Position numbers and translations under genes: made by a program. The notes beneath the pieces were generated by a model. It saw only the letters and a program-made list of their open reading frames with translations. It was not told the DNA's origin and did not search any database. Positions 1 to 5,062 of a stretch of DNA of 5,062 nucleotides are shown in pieces. Positions within the stretch are counted from its first letter, which is position 1; each line of letters starts with the position of its first letter. Source of the DNA: Lachnospiraceae bacterium (GTDB lineage: Bacteria > Bacillota > Clostridia > Lachnospirales > Lachnospiraceae); assembly GCA_017615375.1 (NCBI GenBank), contig JAGAAH010000088.1:1-5062 (forward strand), given 5' to 3'.

Positions 1-741
1 AAGTATCTCTTTAAGAATTCTGGTTTGCTCTATTTTACCTTCTCCGCTGTCATAAGCTTCAAGATGAGTATTGATTAATACAAGTTCTTTGTCACCGACG
101 TAAATTCTCGTTATAAGCAAGCATCGTTTGAGGTTTCCGAGACGTACCGGCCAGGAGAACGGGCACGGAAGTTTGACTCTTGAAGCTTCTTTTATAGGGG
201 AGGACGATAAAGTCATTATTCCGCCGTTAACCATTCCTATAGGAGGGATCGGATAAGGAATGAATTTGACTTTGAAGTTATATGCAAATGTTGATTGATA
301 ATGCTTGTTCTCATTAAGCTTATCAAAGAAGAAAGAAGTTTCATCAATCTTATATGAACGACGGCTTTTTACATCAACTTCCTGTAAGAAGACAAAGTCG
401 GGATTGGAGCCGATTATACTGTCTGCGATTGCCGTAAGGTTAGTGTTGACGCGCTCTTTATCGGCAGTCATTACACTTTCGCCGCCATCCATGAAGAAGT
501 CTGCATTATCGCCCAAAGCACCGTAGCCTACATTCCAGGTAAGTATTGAATATTCAGTTTCTTGATCGAGCGTTCCGTTAATATCTTCGCCGTTAATCTC
601 TACACTTTCTATGTCATTAGGTCTATATTCCACGATGGTAAGCCATCCGAAGAAAAGCGCTACACATAAGAAAAGCGTAGCGATTATTGACAGAATGCTT
701 ATTACTATCTTTTTTAAAATCCCTTTTTTCTTATTTTTCAT
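1..741 (-). CDS. Membrane-anchored endonuclease/exonuclease/phosphatase family protein (partial, C-terminus off the left edge)
   Basis: The reading frame is open from an ATG at 741 to the window edge, giving 247 residues with no stop. The start is fixed by an AGGAGG ribosome binding site (748-753) 6 bases upstream. A lysine-rich N-terminus is followed by one hydrophobic segment (about residues 11-34), so the protein is probably anchored with its catalytic domain outside the cell. The domain shows landmarks of the DNase I-like fold: LTWNVG (Asn70), FLQEVD (metal-binding Glu121) and INTHLEAYDSG (His226), the last followed by the usual Gln. The expected GD-x-N and terminal S-D-H motifs would lie beyond the edge, so catalytic completeness cannot be judged. 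The family includes nucleases, sphingomyelinases and inositol-phosphate phosphatases; the substrate here is unknown. It is transcribed divergently from hydE and is probably not functionally linked to it. Confidence 0.88.
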   Translation of the reverse strand, partial: MKNKKKGILKKIVISILSIIATLFLCVALFFGWLTIVEYRPNDIESVEINGEDINGTLDQETEYSILTWNVGYGALGDNADFFMDGGESVMTADKERVNTNLTAIADSIIGSNPDFVFLQEVDVKSRRSYKIDETSFFFDKLNENKHYQSTFAYNFKVKFIPYPIPPIGMVNGGIMTLSSSPIKEASRVKLPCPFSWPVRLGNLKRCLLITRIYVGDKELVLINTHLEAYDSGEGKIEQTRILKEIL

Positions 742-771
742 GTCAGGTCCTCCTGAATTTGGTTATTTAAT

Positions 772-800
772 AGAATAACAAAAAAATGGCGTATTGGCAA
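772..800 (-). promoter_or_regulatory. Candidate sigma-A promoter for the leftward phosphatase-family gene
   Basis: On the minus strand, TTGCCA (plus 795-800; 5 of 6 matches to TTGACA) is followed after exactly 17 bases by TATTCT (plus 772-777; 4 of 6). A TGT just before it makes an extended -10. Transcription would start near 765, leaving a short leader that contains the AGGAGG site. The spacing is good but this is read by eye only. Confidence 0.45.
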
Positions 801-805
801 TAAGC
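789..805. promoter_or_regulatory. Short palindrome in the divergent promoter region, possible operator
   Basis: TATTG-G-CAATA (792-802) is a perfect 5-bp inverted repeat around one central base. GC and GC flank it at 789-790 and 804-805 and extend the symmetry after one mismatch. It overlaps the -35 of the leftward promoter and lies just upstream of the rightward -35, where a shared regulator could act. No regulator family is recognised, and short palindromes arise by chance in AT-rich DNA. Confidence 0.3.
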
Positions 806-811
806 GAAGTG

Positions 812-841
812 TTGCGGTTGTCTATATTTCTGTGTTATTAT
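812..841 (+). promoter_or_regulatory. Candidate sigma-A promoter for hydE
   Basis: TTGCGG (812-817; only 3 of 6 matches to TTGACA) lies 18 bases before TATTAT (836-841; 5 of 6 to TATAAT). The latter is preceded by TGT, giving an extended -10 that can offset a weak -35. The start of transcription would be near 848, ahead of the hydE ribosome binding site GGAGAGG (859-865). Confidence 0.4.
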
Positions 842-875
842 TTGATAAGGTTATTAATGGAGAGGCGATTATCGT

Positions 876-1934
876 ATGAATGAATTATATAAAAAAACCG
901 TAGATGAGGTTAAAAGCACGGAAAATATTAGTAAAGAACAGTTCGAGCTTTTATATAATACCGAAGGCAAAGAAGAGACAGAGTATCTGTACGAGGCGGC
1001 AAGATATGTGGCACAGGCTCATTTCGGTAAGGCAGTATATCTTCGAGGTCTTATTGAGTTTACGGATTATTGCAAGAATGATTGCTATTATTGCGGAATA
1101 AGATGCGGTAATAAAAGCGCAGAACGGTATAGATTGACTGAAGAAGAGATTCTTTCCTGCTGCGAGATGGGCGATAAGCTCGGATTTAAGACCTTTGTGT
1201 TGCAGGGGGGAGAAGATCCGTACTTTACCGATGAGAGAATCTGCGATATAGTTCGTAAGATTAAGGCAAAGTTCCCGAAGGCTGCGGTTACGCTTTCTAT
1301 AGGTGAGAAGTCGTACGAAAGCTATAAAAAGTTCTATGATGCGGGTGTGGATAGATACTTATTAAGACACGAGACCGCAAATGAAGAGCATTATTCGAAG
1401 TTACATCCTGATAATCTTTCAGGAGCGCATAGAAAGCAGTGTTTACGAGACTTAAAGGATATAGGATTCCAGATCGGATGCGGAATAATGGTCGGAACGC
1501 CGTATCAGACTATAGATAATATCTATGAAGATATAGAGTTTATGAAGGATTTGCAGCCTCATATGATAGGAATAGGTCCTTTTATAGCTCATAAAGATAC
1601 ACCTTTTAAGGACGAACCTAACGGAAGTGCCGATAAGACGGTAATCTTACTTGCAATATTAAGATTACTCTTCCCGAAGGCGCTTTTACCTGCTACTACG
1701 GCACTTGGAACAGCCGATGCAAAGGGACGTGAGAGAGGAATCCTGGCAGGTGCCAATGTAATTATGCCGAATCTATCGCCTGTTAAAGTAAGGGATAAGT
1801 ATCTTCTCTACGATGGCAAGATTTGCACGGGTGAAGAAGCGGCGGAATGCAATGTGTGCTTAAGACGAAGAGTGGAAAGCGTCGGATATAAAGTAGAAGA
1901 TGTAAGAGGCGACCATCCGGATTTCGTGAAGTAA
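876..1934 (+). CDS. hydE: [FeFe]-hydrogenase H-cluster radical SAM maturase HydE
   Basis: HydE is a cytoplasmic radical S-adenosylmethionine enzyme. With HydG and HydF it builds the two-iron part of the H-cluster of [FeFe]-hydrogenase, acting on the iron-cysteine-CO-cyanide product of HydG. The 352-residue length is normal for the family. The radical SAM cluster motif CxxxCxxC is at Cys66, Cys70 and Cys73, in the HydE-typical context TDYCKNDCYYCGIR followed by ERYRLTEEEI. Further marks are QGGED (110-114), LLRHETA (162-168), LHPDN (176-180), GIMVGTPYQT (203-212) and IGIGPFIAH (231-239). Near the C-terminus Cys317, Cys325 and Cys328 form CX7CX2C, the site of an accessory cluster seen in some HydE proteins. 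The start is supported by GGAGAGG (859-865), 10 bases upstream. HydF and HydG are not beside it. Biotin synthase (BioB) and the methylornithine synthase PylB are relatives, but these motifs favour HydE. Confidence 0.93.
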   Translation: MNELYKKTVDEVKSTENISKEQFELLYNTEGKEETEYLYEAARYVAQAHFGKAVYLRGLIEFTDYCKNDCYYCGIRCGNKSAERYRLTEEEILSCCEMGDKLGFKTFVLQGGEDPYFTDERICDIVRKIKAKFPKAAVTLSIGEKSYESYKKFYDAGVDRYLLRHETANEEHYSKLHPDNLSGAHRKQCLRDLKDIGFQIGCGIMVGTPYQTIDNIYEDIEFMKDLQPHMIGIGPFIAHKDTPFKDEPNGSADKTVILLAILRLLFPKALLPATTALGTADAKGRERGILAGANVIMPNLSPVKVRDKYLLYDGKICTGEEAAECNVCLRRRVESVGYKVEDVRGDHPDFVK

Positions 1935-1958
1935 GAAAATATAGAGAAGGAAAGGTTT

Positions 1959-2795
1959 ATGAATAAGAAGTTAGAAAACGTATTATCATATGTATTTATT
2001 GTAATAGGAGCGCTCCTTGCGAGTTTCTCGGTTGTATGTATCTTAATTCCAAATGATGCAATCGACTACGGAACAGCGGGTATATCGATTATTATAAGTA
2101 AACTTACGGGTTTTAACCTGTCGCTTTGCGTAATTTGCTTATTCCTGCCTTTCTGGATTGCGGGCATAAGAATTATCGGTATTCATTTTGGTATTAAATC
2201 GCTTGTCGGGTCAGTTGTGTATACGGTAGGACTTGCGGTATTCGAGAGGGTGCCGTTTGAACTTAATACGGAACACTTCCTGGCAGTAGCTTTCGGAGGA
2301 GCAATACTTGGCTTAGGACTTGCGATAATCTTACGATTTGGTGGATGTATCGATGGTTCGGAGATTATAGCGAACATTATAATCAATGCGATTTCGAAGA
2401 GAACAGGTAAAAACTATGGAATGACTTATATTCTTCTCGGATTTAACGCATGTGTATATATGGCGACTTTCGTGCTTATTAATCGTAATGCCGCACTTAT
2501 GAGTTTGCTTGTATATGTAGTTGCAACATCCGTTATAACCAATGTAACGGATCACTTCGATTCGGTTAAGCAGGTAACGATTATAACCAAGGAACCTGAG
2601 AAGCTTATTAAAGAGATTAAGGATGAACTTAATAAGACCTGCACATATATGGATTCGTTTGGAGTTATTGCAGGTAAGAATACGACACTTATTTGTTATA
2701 TAAGTTATTTTGAATTATCGACCATGAAGGAGATTATCTCGAGAAATAAGGGAACCTTCAGTACGGTATCGACGATTGATGAGATATTAAGATAA
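1959..2795 (+). CDS. YitT family membrane protein with C-terminal DUF2179 domain
   Basis: This 278-residue protein has the two-part layout of the YitT family. An N-terminal membrane domain holds about six hydrophobic segments (roughly residues 10-30, 52-72, 80-95, 107-127, 155-175 and 178-193). A C-terminal soluble domain of DUF2179 type (about 203-278) begins KQVTIITKEPEKLIKEI, followed by GVIAGKNTTLICYIS and ending in a TVSTIDEIL strand. The loop GGCIDGSEIIANI (128-140) corresponds to the conserved GG-x-x-GG-x-D-I-I-A region of the family, with the second glycine pair read here as DG. The biochemical role of YitT proteins is not established; a transporter or sensor role is often suggested. 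A purine-rich ribosome binding site (GAAGGAAAGG, ending at 1955) precedes the ATG. The gap from hydE is 24 bp with no terminator, so co-transcription is likely. Nothing in the protein itself points to hydrogenase assembly. Confidence 0.88.
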   Translation: MNKKLENVLSYVFIVIGALLASFSVVCILIPNDAIDYGTAGISIIISKLTGFNLSLCVICLFLPFWIAGIRIIGIHFGIKSLVGSVVYTVGLAVFERVPFELNTEHFLAVAFGGAILGLGLAIILRFGGCIDGSEIIANIIINAISKRTGKNYGMTYILLGFNACVYMATFVLINRNAALMSLLVYVVATSVITNVTDHFDSVKQVTIITKEPEKLIKEIKDELNKTCTYMDSFGVIAGKNTTLICYISYFELSTMKEIISRNKGTFSTVSTIDEILR

Positions 2796-2811
2796 AAGAT
2801 AAAAAAATATT

Positions 2812-2842
2812 TTTCATTTTCTGTAACGAAATGAGATTTTTT
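2812..2842 (+). terminator. Weak terminator-like hairpin followed by six Ts
   Basis: TTTCATTTT (2812-2820) can pair with GAAATGAGA (2828-2836), with two G-T pairs, around the 7-base loop CTGTAAC. The hairpin is followed directly by TTTTTT (2837-2842). The stem has only one G-C pair, so it would be a poor terminator. It is, however, the only candidate between the hydE-yitT unit and the sigma factor. Some read-through into the next genes would be expected. Confidence 0.3.
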
Positions 2843-2861
2843 GGCATTAACAGACATGAAG

Positions 2862-2869
2862 AAAGGAGG
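2862..2869 (+). promoter_or_regulatory. Ribosome binding site that places the sigma factor start at TTG 2877
   Basis: AAAGGAGG is a near-perfect Shine-Dalgarno sequence that ends 7 bases before an in-frame TTG at 2877. The frame extends upstream to another TTG at 2841 and an ATG at 2856, but neither has a comparable site: the sequence before 2841 is AT-rich, and the ATG at 2856 lies just ahead of the site itself. The 2877 start also gives the N-terminus (M)DGEEIYLKYAKNVY, which is where ECF sigma factors of this kind normally begin. Confidence 0.8.
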
Positions 2870-2876
2870 AAGACGA

Positions 2877-3389
2877 TTGGACGGCGAAGAAATATATTTG
2901 AAATACGCCAAGAATGTCTACAGTTTCCTGATGTCCAAGACGCATGACACGGAGATTGCGGAAGAAGTGACGCAGGAGACGTTCTATCAGGCTATTAAGA
3001 GTATCGATCGCTTTGATGAATCGTCATCCGTTACAACCTGGCTTTGTGCCATTGCCAAGAATCTGCTTATGGCTTACCTAAGGAAGCATAAGATGGAAGA
3101 ACCGCTAAGTGTTGAAACGGAAGACGGAGAGACTATATCGGTTATAGATAAAGTGGCTTATGAAGCGTCCGCAGAGACTAAAGCAGTCGAATCTGATGAA
3201 CGGATCGAACTTATGAAGAAGCTGCATTATCTAAAGGAACCATATAGAGAAATCTGTTACTTGCGGATTTTCGCGAATCTTTCGTTCAAAGAGATCGGAG
3301 ATGTGTTCGGAAAGAGTGAGAACTGGGCACGAGTTTCATTTTATCGAGGCAAAGAAGCCTTAAGGAAGGAGTTACAGAAAAATGAATAA
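2877..3389 (+). CDS. ECF-type RNA polymerase sigma factor (sigma-70 family), TTG start
   Basis: From the TTG start the protein is 170 residues, a standard size for an extracytoplasmic-function sigma factor with only regions 2 and 4. Region 2 (about residues 4-71) contains AEEVTQETFYQAIKSIDRFD and TTWLCAIAKNLL, the core-binding and -10 recognition segments. An acidic, variable linker covers about 72-108. Region 4 (about 110-165) contains LKEPYREICYLRIFANLSF, then KEIGDVFGKSENWARVSFYRGKEAL, the helix-turn-helix that reads the -35 element. It would direct RNA polymerase to a small regulon when released by its anti-sigma factor. Its stop overlaps the start of the downstream anti-sigma gene by 8 bases, indicating translational coupling. 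Beginning at 2841 instead would add 12 residues without family support. The exact ECF subgroup cannot be assigned by eye. Confidence 0.92.
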   Translation: MDGEEIYLKYAKNVYSFLMSKTHDTEIAEEVTQETFYQAIKSIDRFDESSSVTTWLCAIAKNLLMAYLRKHKMEEPLSVETEDGETISVIDKVAYEASAETKAVESDERIELMKKLHYLKEPYREICYLRIFANLSFKEIGDVFGKSENWARVSFYRGKEALRKELQKNE

Positions 3390-4362
3390 TATACCATGTG
3401 AAGTAATAAGAGATTTGCTTCCATCATATGTGGATAAGCTTACTAGCGAAGTTACCAATGATATTGTAAAAGCGCACTTGAAAGAGTGTAAGGAATGCGC
3501 CGGTGAGTATGAAAGAATGATTGCACCGGAAAAAGTGATTACCGGTGATGATGAAAAAGAGGTTGCTTTCTTAAAGAAGCAGAAGAATAAAGTGAGAAAA
3601 GCGATTATCGGCGGAGTGTTGGCTACGATACTTTGCGTTATCGTTGTGATAGGAATTAAAGTTTGCGTAATAGGTAAGGAATCAAATCCACAGTCACTTG
3701 CGGTTGAGTATACGGTTAATGATAAAACCGTTGATTTTAAGTGTGAGTTGATGAATGCGACTTCGGTTGCGAGAATAACCGGCATATCTTTTGATGCAAA
3801 GAACGGAAGGCTGGATATTAAGGTAAGAGAATCGATGCGTATACCGTTTGGTGGTAATACCGAAGTTCGCGGTATATACGAAGCAAATGAGAAGTTTAAT
3901 GAAATCTATCTTAACGGTTGGCTTATATGGCAGGATGGAGTTAAAATTTCCACCGATGTAGAAAAGCTCTACAGATATAAGAATGAATATGTCGGAAATG
4001 CAAGTGCTGATGTGAATCTTGCGTATGCCTTAGGTATAAAAGATACATTCGGCGAGTTTACGAATGAGCTTCATACAAGTGAAGAGCCGTATGGCTGGAC
4101 ATTGAGCTTTTCAGGAGAGCTTAATACTAAGAAATCGAGGGAAGATACGGAAGAGCTTCTTACAAAGTACGGAGCGGTTATTCTTTCGATGGTGGAAAAT
4201 TTGAGTTATGTTGAATTTAAATATATAGATAATGGTGAAGAAGTAACGGTTAAGGTGACTTCGGAGGATGCGTCTGCCTACATAGGCACGGACGTTAAGA
4301 AGGCAGCAGAATCAGTGGCTGACTTACAAAGATTGATTAAGCTATTGGGGATAATGATTTAA
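3382..4362 (+). CDS. Membrane-bound anti-sigma factor: zinc-finger N-terminus, one membrane segment, DUF4825-like outer domain
   Basis: The N-terminus is a zf-HC2 anti-sigma domain. CEVIRDLLPSYVDKLTSE (from Cys6) is followed by AHLKECKEC, giving the H-x3-C-x2-C zinc site at His32, Cys36 and Cys39. It would hold the partner sigma factor in the cytoplasm. One hydrophobic segment (about 74-97) crosses the membrane after a lysine/arginine-rich stretch, leaving about 230 residues outside. The part from about 203 (YVGNASADVNLAYAL, then SEEPYGWTLSFSG and GAVILSMVENLSYVEFKY) resembles DUF4825, a domain I recall from Firmicute anti-sigma-like proteins. The segment 105-200 is not recognised. The start is supported by GGAAGGAG (3364-3371), and the gene overlaps the sigma gene by 8 bases, the usual arrangement for a cognate pair. 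The signal it senses is unknown. The anti-sigma role is secure; the DUF4825 name is from memory and less certain. Confidence 0.87.
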   Translation: MNNIPCEVIRDLLPSYVDKLTSEVTNDIVKAHLKECKECAGEYERMIAPEKVITGDDEKEVAFLKKQKNKVRKAIIGGVLATILCVIVVIGIKVCVIGKESNPQSLAVEYTVNDKTVDFKCELMNATSVARITGISFDAKNGRLDIKVRESMRIPFGGNTEVRGIYEANEKFNEIYLNGWLIWQDGVKISTDVEKLYRYKNEYVGNASADVNLAYALGIKDTFGEFTNELHTSEEPYGWTLSFSGELNTKKSREDTEELLTKYGAVILSMVENLSYVEFKYIDNGEEVTVKVTSEDASAYIGTDVKKAAESVADLQRLIKLLGIMI

Positions 4363-4365
4363 AAA

Positions 4366-4389
4366 GCACCGAAGAACCGTCCCTAGGTG
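4366..4389. repeat. Probable remnant of a small dispersed palindromic repeat (core GAAGAACCGTCCC)
   Basis: Starting 3 bases after the anti-sigma stop codon, GCACC (4366-4370) is followed by GAAGAACCGTCCC (4371-4383), TA, and GGTG (4386-4389). CACC and GGTG can pair as a short stem around a 15-base loop. From memory, sequences of the form GTGCACnGAAGAACCGTCCC...GTGCAC recur in many copies in clostridial and other genomes. This copy keeps the core but has degenerate or shortened arms. No second copy is present in this window, so the assignment rests on recall of the motif. Confidence 0.5.
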
Positions 4390-4417
4390 AGAAACTTATT
4401 AGAATCGAGGAATTTGT

Positions 4418-5062
4418 ATGAGAAAAGCATATCTTGATAATTTACGTTGGGTTGTAGTCGTTATTGTGGTTATATATCATGTATTGTATATGTATAACGC
4501 GCAAGGGATAACAGGTACTTTGGGTAAGATTACAGATTTAGAAGTACAGTACTATGATATATATCAGTACATTGTATATCCGTGGTTTATGACGATTTTA
4601 TTTATCGTATCGGGTATAAGTTCAAGATATGCACTTGATAAAAGTTCCGGAAGAGAGTTCATCAAGAAAAGAACGACGAAATTACTGGTGCCGGTGACGG
4701 TAGGACTTTTTGCTTTTCAGTTTATTCAGGGATATATCAATATATCTTTTTCGGGAGTTGCAAGTGATCTGTCAATGCCGCTTTTTGCCAAGATAATTGC
4801 ATGTATCTTGAGCGGAATCGGAGTTCTATGGTATCTTCAGATGCTGTGGCTTTTTTCGCTTGCAATAGTTCTTATTAAGAAGATTGATAATGATCATCTG
4901 TGGAATGTATGCAGTAAAACACCGGTGTGGGCGCTTTTCTTATTGGCAATTCCTGTATACGGAGCGGGACAGATACTTAATACACCTAAGATTGTTGTAT
5001 ATAGATTCGGATTATATTTCTTCGCATTTTTGCTTGGTTACTTCGTGTTCTCACATGACGAA
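4418..5062 (+). CDS. Acyltransferase family 3 membrane protein (partial, C-terminus off the right edge)
   Basis: The frame is open from ATG 4418 through 215 codons to the edge. GAGGAA (4407-4412) provides a ribosome binding site 5 bases upstream. The N-terminus MRKAYLDNLRWVVVVIVVIYHV is the typical opening of the acyltransferase-3 fold, with an Arg at 10 before the first membrane helix and the conserved His21 at its end. Next comes WFMTILFIVSGISSRYAL (about 56-73), then REFIKKRTTKLLVPVTVG (79-96), the conserved arginine and LLVP turn of the family. More hydrophobic helices follow (about 120-153, 168-184 and 194-212). Members move acyl groups, often acetyl, onto cell-wall, exopolysaccharide or small-molecule acceptors at the membrane; the acceptor is unknown here. 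It lies on the same strand 55 bp after the anti-sigma gene, with no strong terminator between, so it may be co-transcribed with the sigma pair. Confidence 0.88.
   Translation, partial: MRKAYLDNLRWVVVVIVVIYHVLYMYNAQGITGTLGKITDLEVQYYDIYQYIVYPWFMTILFIVSGISSRYALDKSSGREFIKKRTTKLLVPVTVGLFAFQFIQGYINISFSGVASDLSMPLFAKIIACILSGIGVLWYLQMLWLFSLAIVLIKKIDNDHLWNVCSKTPVWALFLLAIPVYGAGQILNTPKIVVYRFGLYFFAFLLGYFVFSHDE

Noticed and set aside
305..526. 73-codon plus-strand open frame inside the phosphatase-family gene
   Set aside because: The minus-strand frame carries clear family motifs over the same bases. The plus-strand product is Ser/Leu-rich with no motif and does not resemble a real protein.
842..847. TTGATA as a -35 element for hydE
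   Set aside because: A matching -10 would fall at about 865-870, so transcription would start at the ATG with no ribosome binding site in the message.
742..875. Riboswitch or other structured RNA leader upstream of hydE
   Set aside because: The intergenic region is only 134 bp and is shared by two divergent genes. The likely hydE leader is about 30 bases, too short for a riboswitch, and I see no conserved aptamer pattern.
2183..2911. Three short minus-strand open frames opposite the YitT gene and its downstream gap
   Set aside because: They overlap a confident plus-strand gene or the sigma factor leader. They have no recognisable domains and overlap each other, so they are shadows.
3372..3785. 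137-codon open frame on the minus strand antisense to the anti-sigma gene
   Set aside because: It lies wholly opposite the 3' end of the sigma gene and the well-supported anti-sigma gene. Its low-complexity Ser/Thr/Ile-rich product matches no family I recognise; it is most likely a shadow frame.
4400..4405. TAGAAT as a -10 element for the acyltransferase gene
   Set aside because: No acceptable -35 lies about 17 bases upstream, and transcription would begin at or after the ribosome binding site at 4407, so it cannot serve as the promoter.

Overview
The window reads as a chromosomal segment of a low-GC anaerobic Firmicute. A Lachnospiraceae or Butyrivibrio-like clostridium is the best guess. 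The reasons are the AT-rich coding style, strong AGGAGG-type ribosome binding sites, an [FeFe]-hydrogenase maturase (HydE), a YitT-family membrane protein, and an ECF sigma factor paired with a zinc-finger anti-sigma factor of a kind common in Clostridia. The taxonomic call is inference; no rRNA or other phylogenetic marker is present.

Layout. The left edge (1-741, minus strand) is the N-terminal part of a membrane-anchored endonuclease/exonuclease/phosphatase-fold protein that runs off the window. A 134-bp divergent intergenic region (742-875) carries plausible promoters for both directions and a short palindrome between them. To the right, on the plus strand, lie hydE (876-1934) and, 24 bp later, a YitT-family membrane protein (1959-2795); these probably form one transcript. 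An AT-rich gap (2796-2876) holds a weak terminator-like hairpin. It is followed by an ECF sigma factor, which I start at a TTG codon at 2877, and its overlapping membrane-bound anti-sigma factor (3382-4362). A 55-bp gap contains what looks like a remnant of a small dispersed palindromic repeat. A membrane acyltransferase-3 family protein (4418 to the right edge) follows.

How the genes work together. HydE belongs to H-cluster assembly and implies that [FeFe]-hydrogenase, HydF and HydG are encoded elsewhere, because they are not adjacent here. The sigma/anti-sigma pair is a self-contained envelope-sensing switch. The acyltransferase on the same strand just downstream could be an output gene that modifies surface polymers, but that link is inferred from position only. 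I see no CRISPR array, tRNA, rRNA, complete mobile element or obviously new multi-gene system; most of this is ordinary chromosomal content with a few small features worth a second look.
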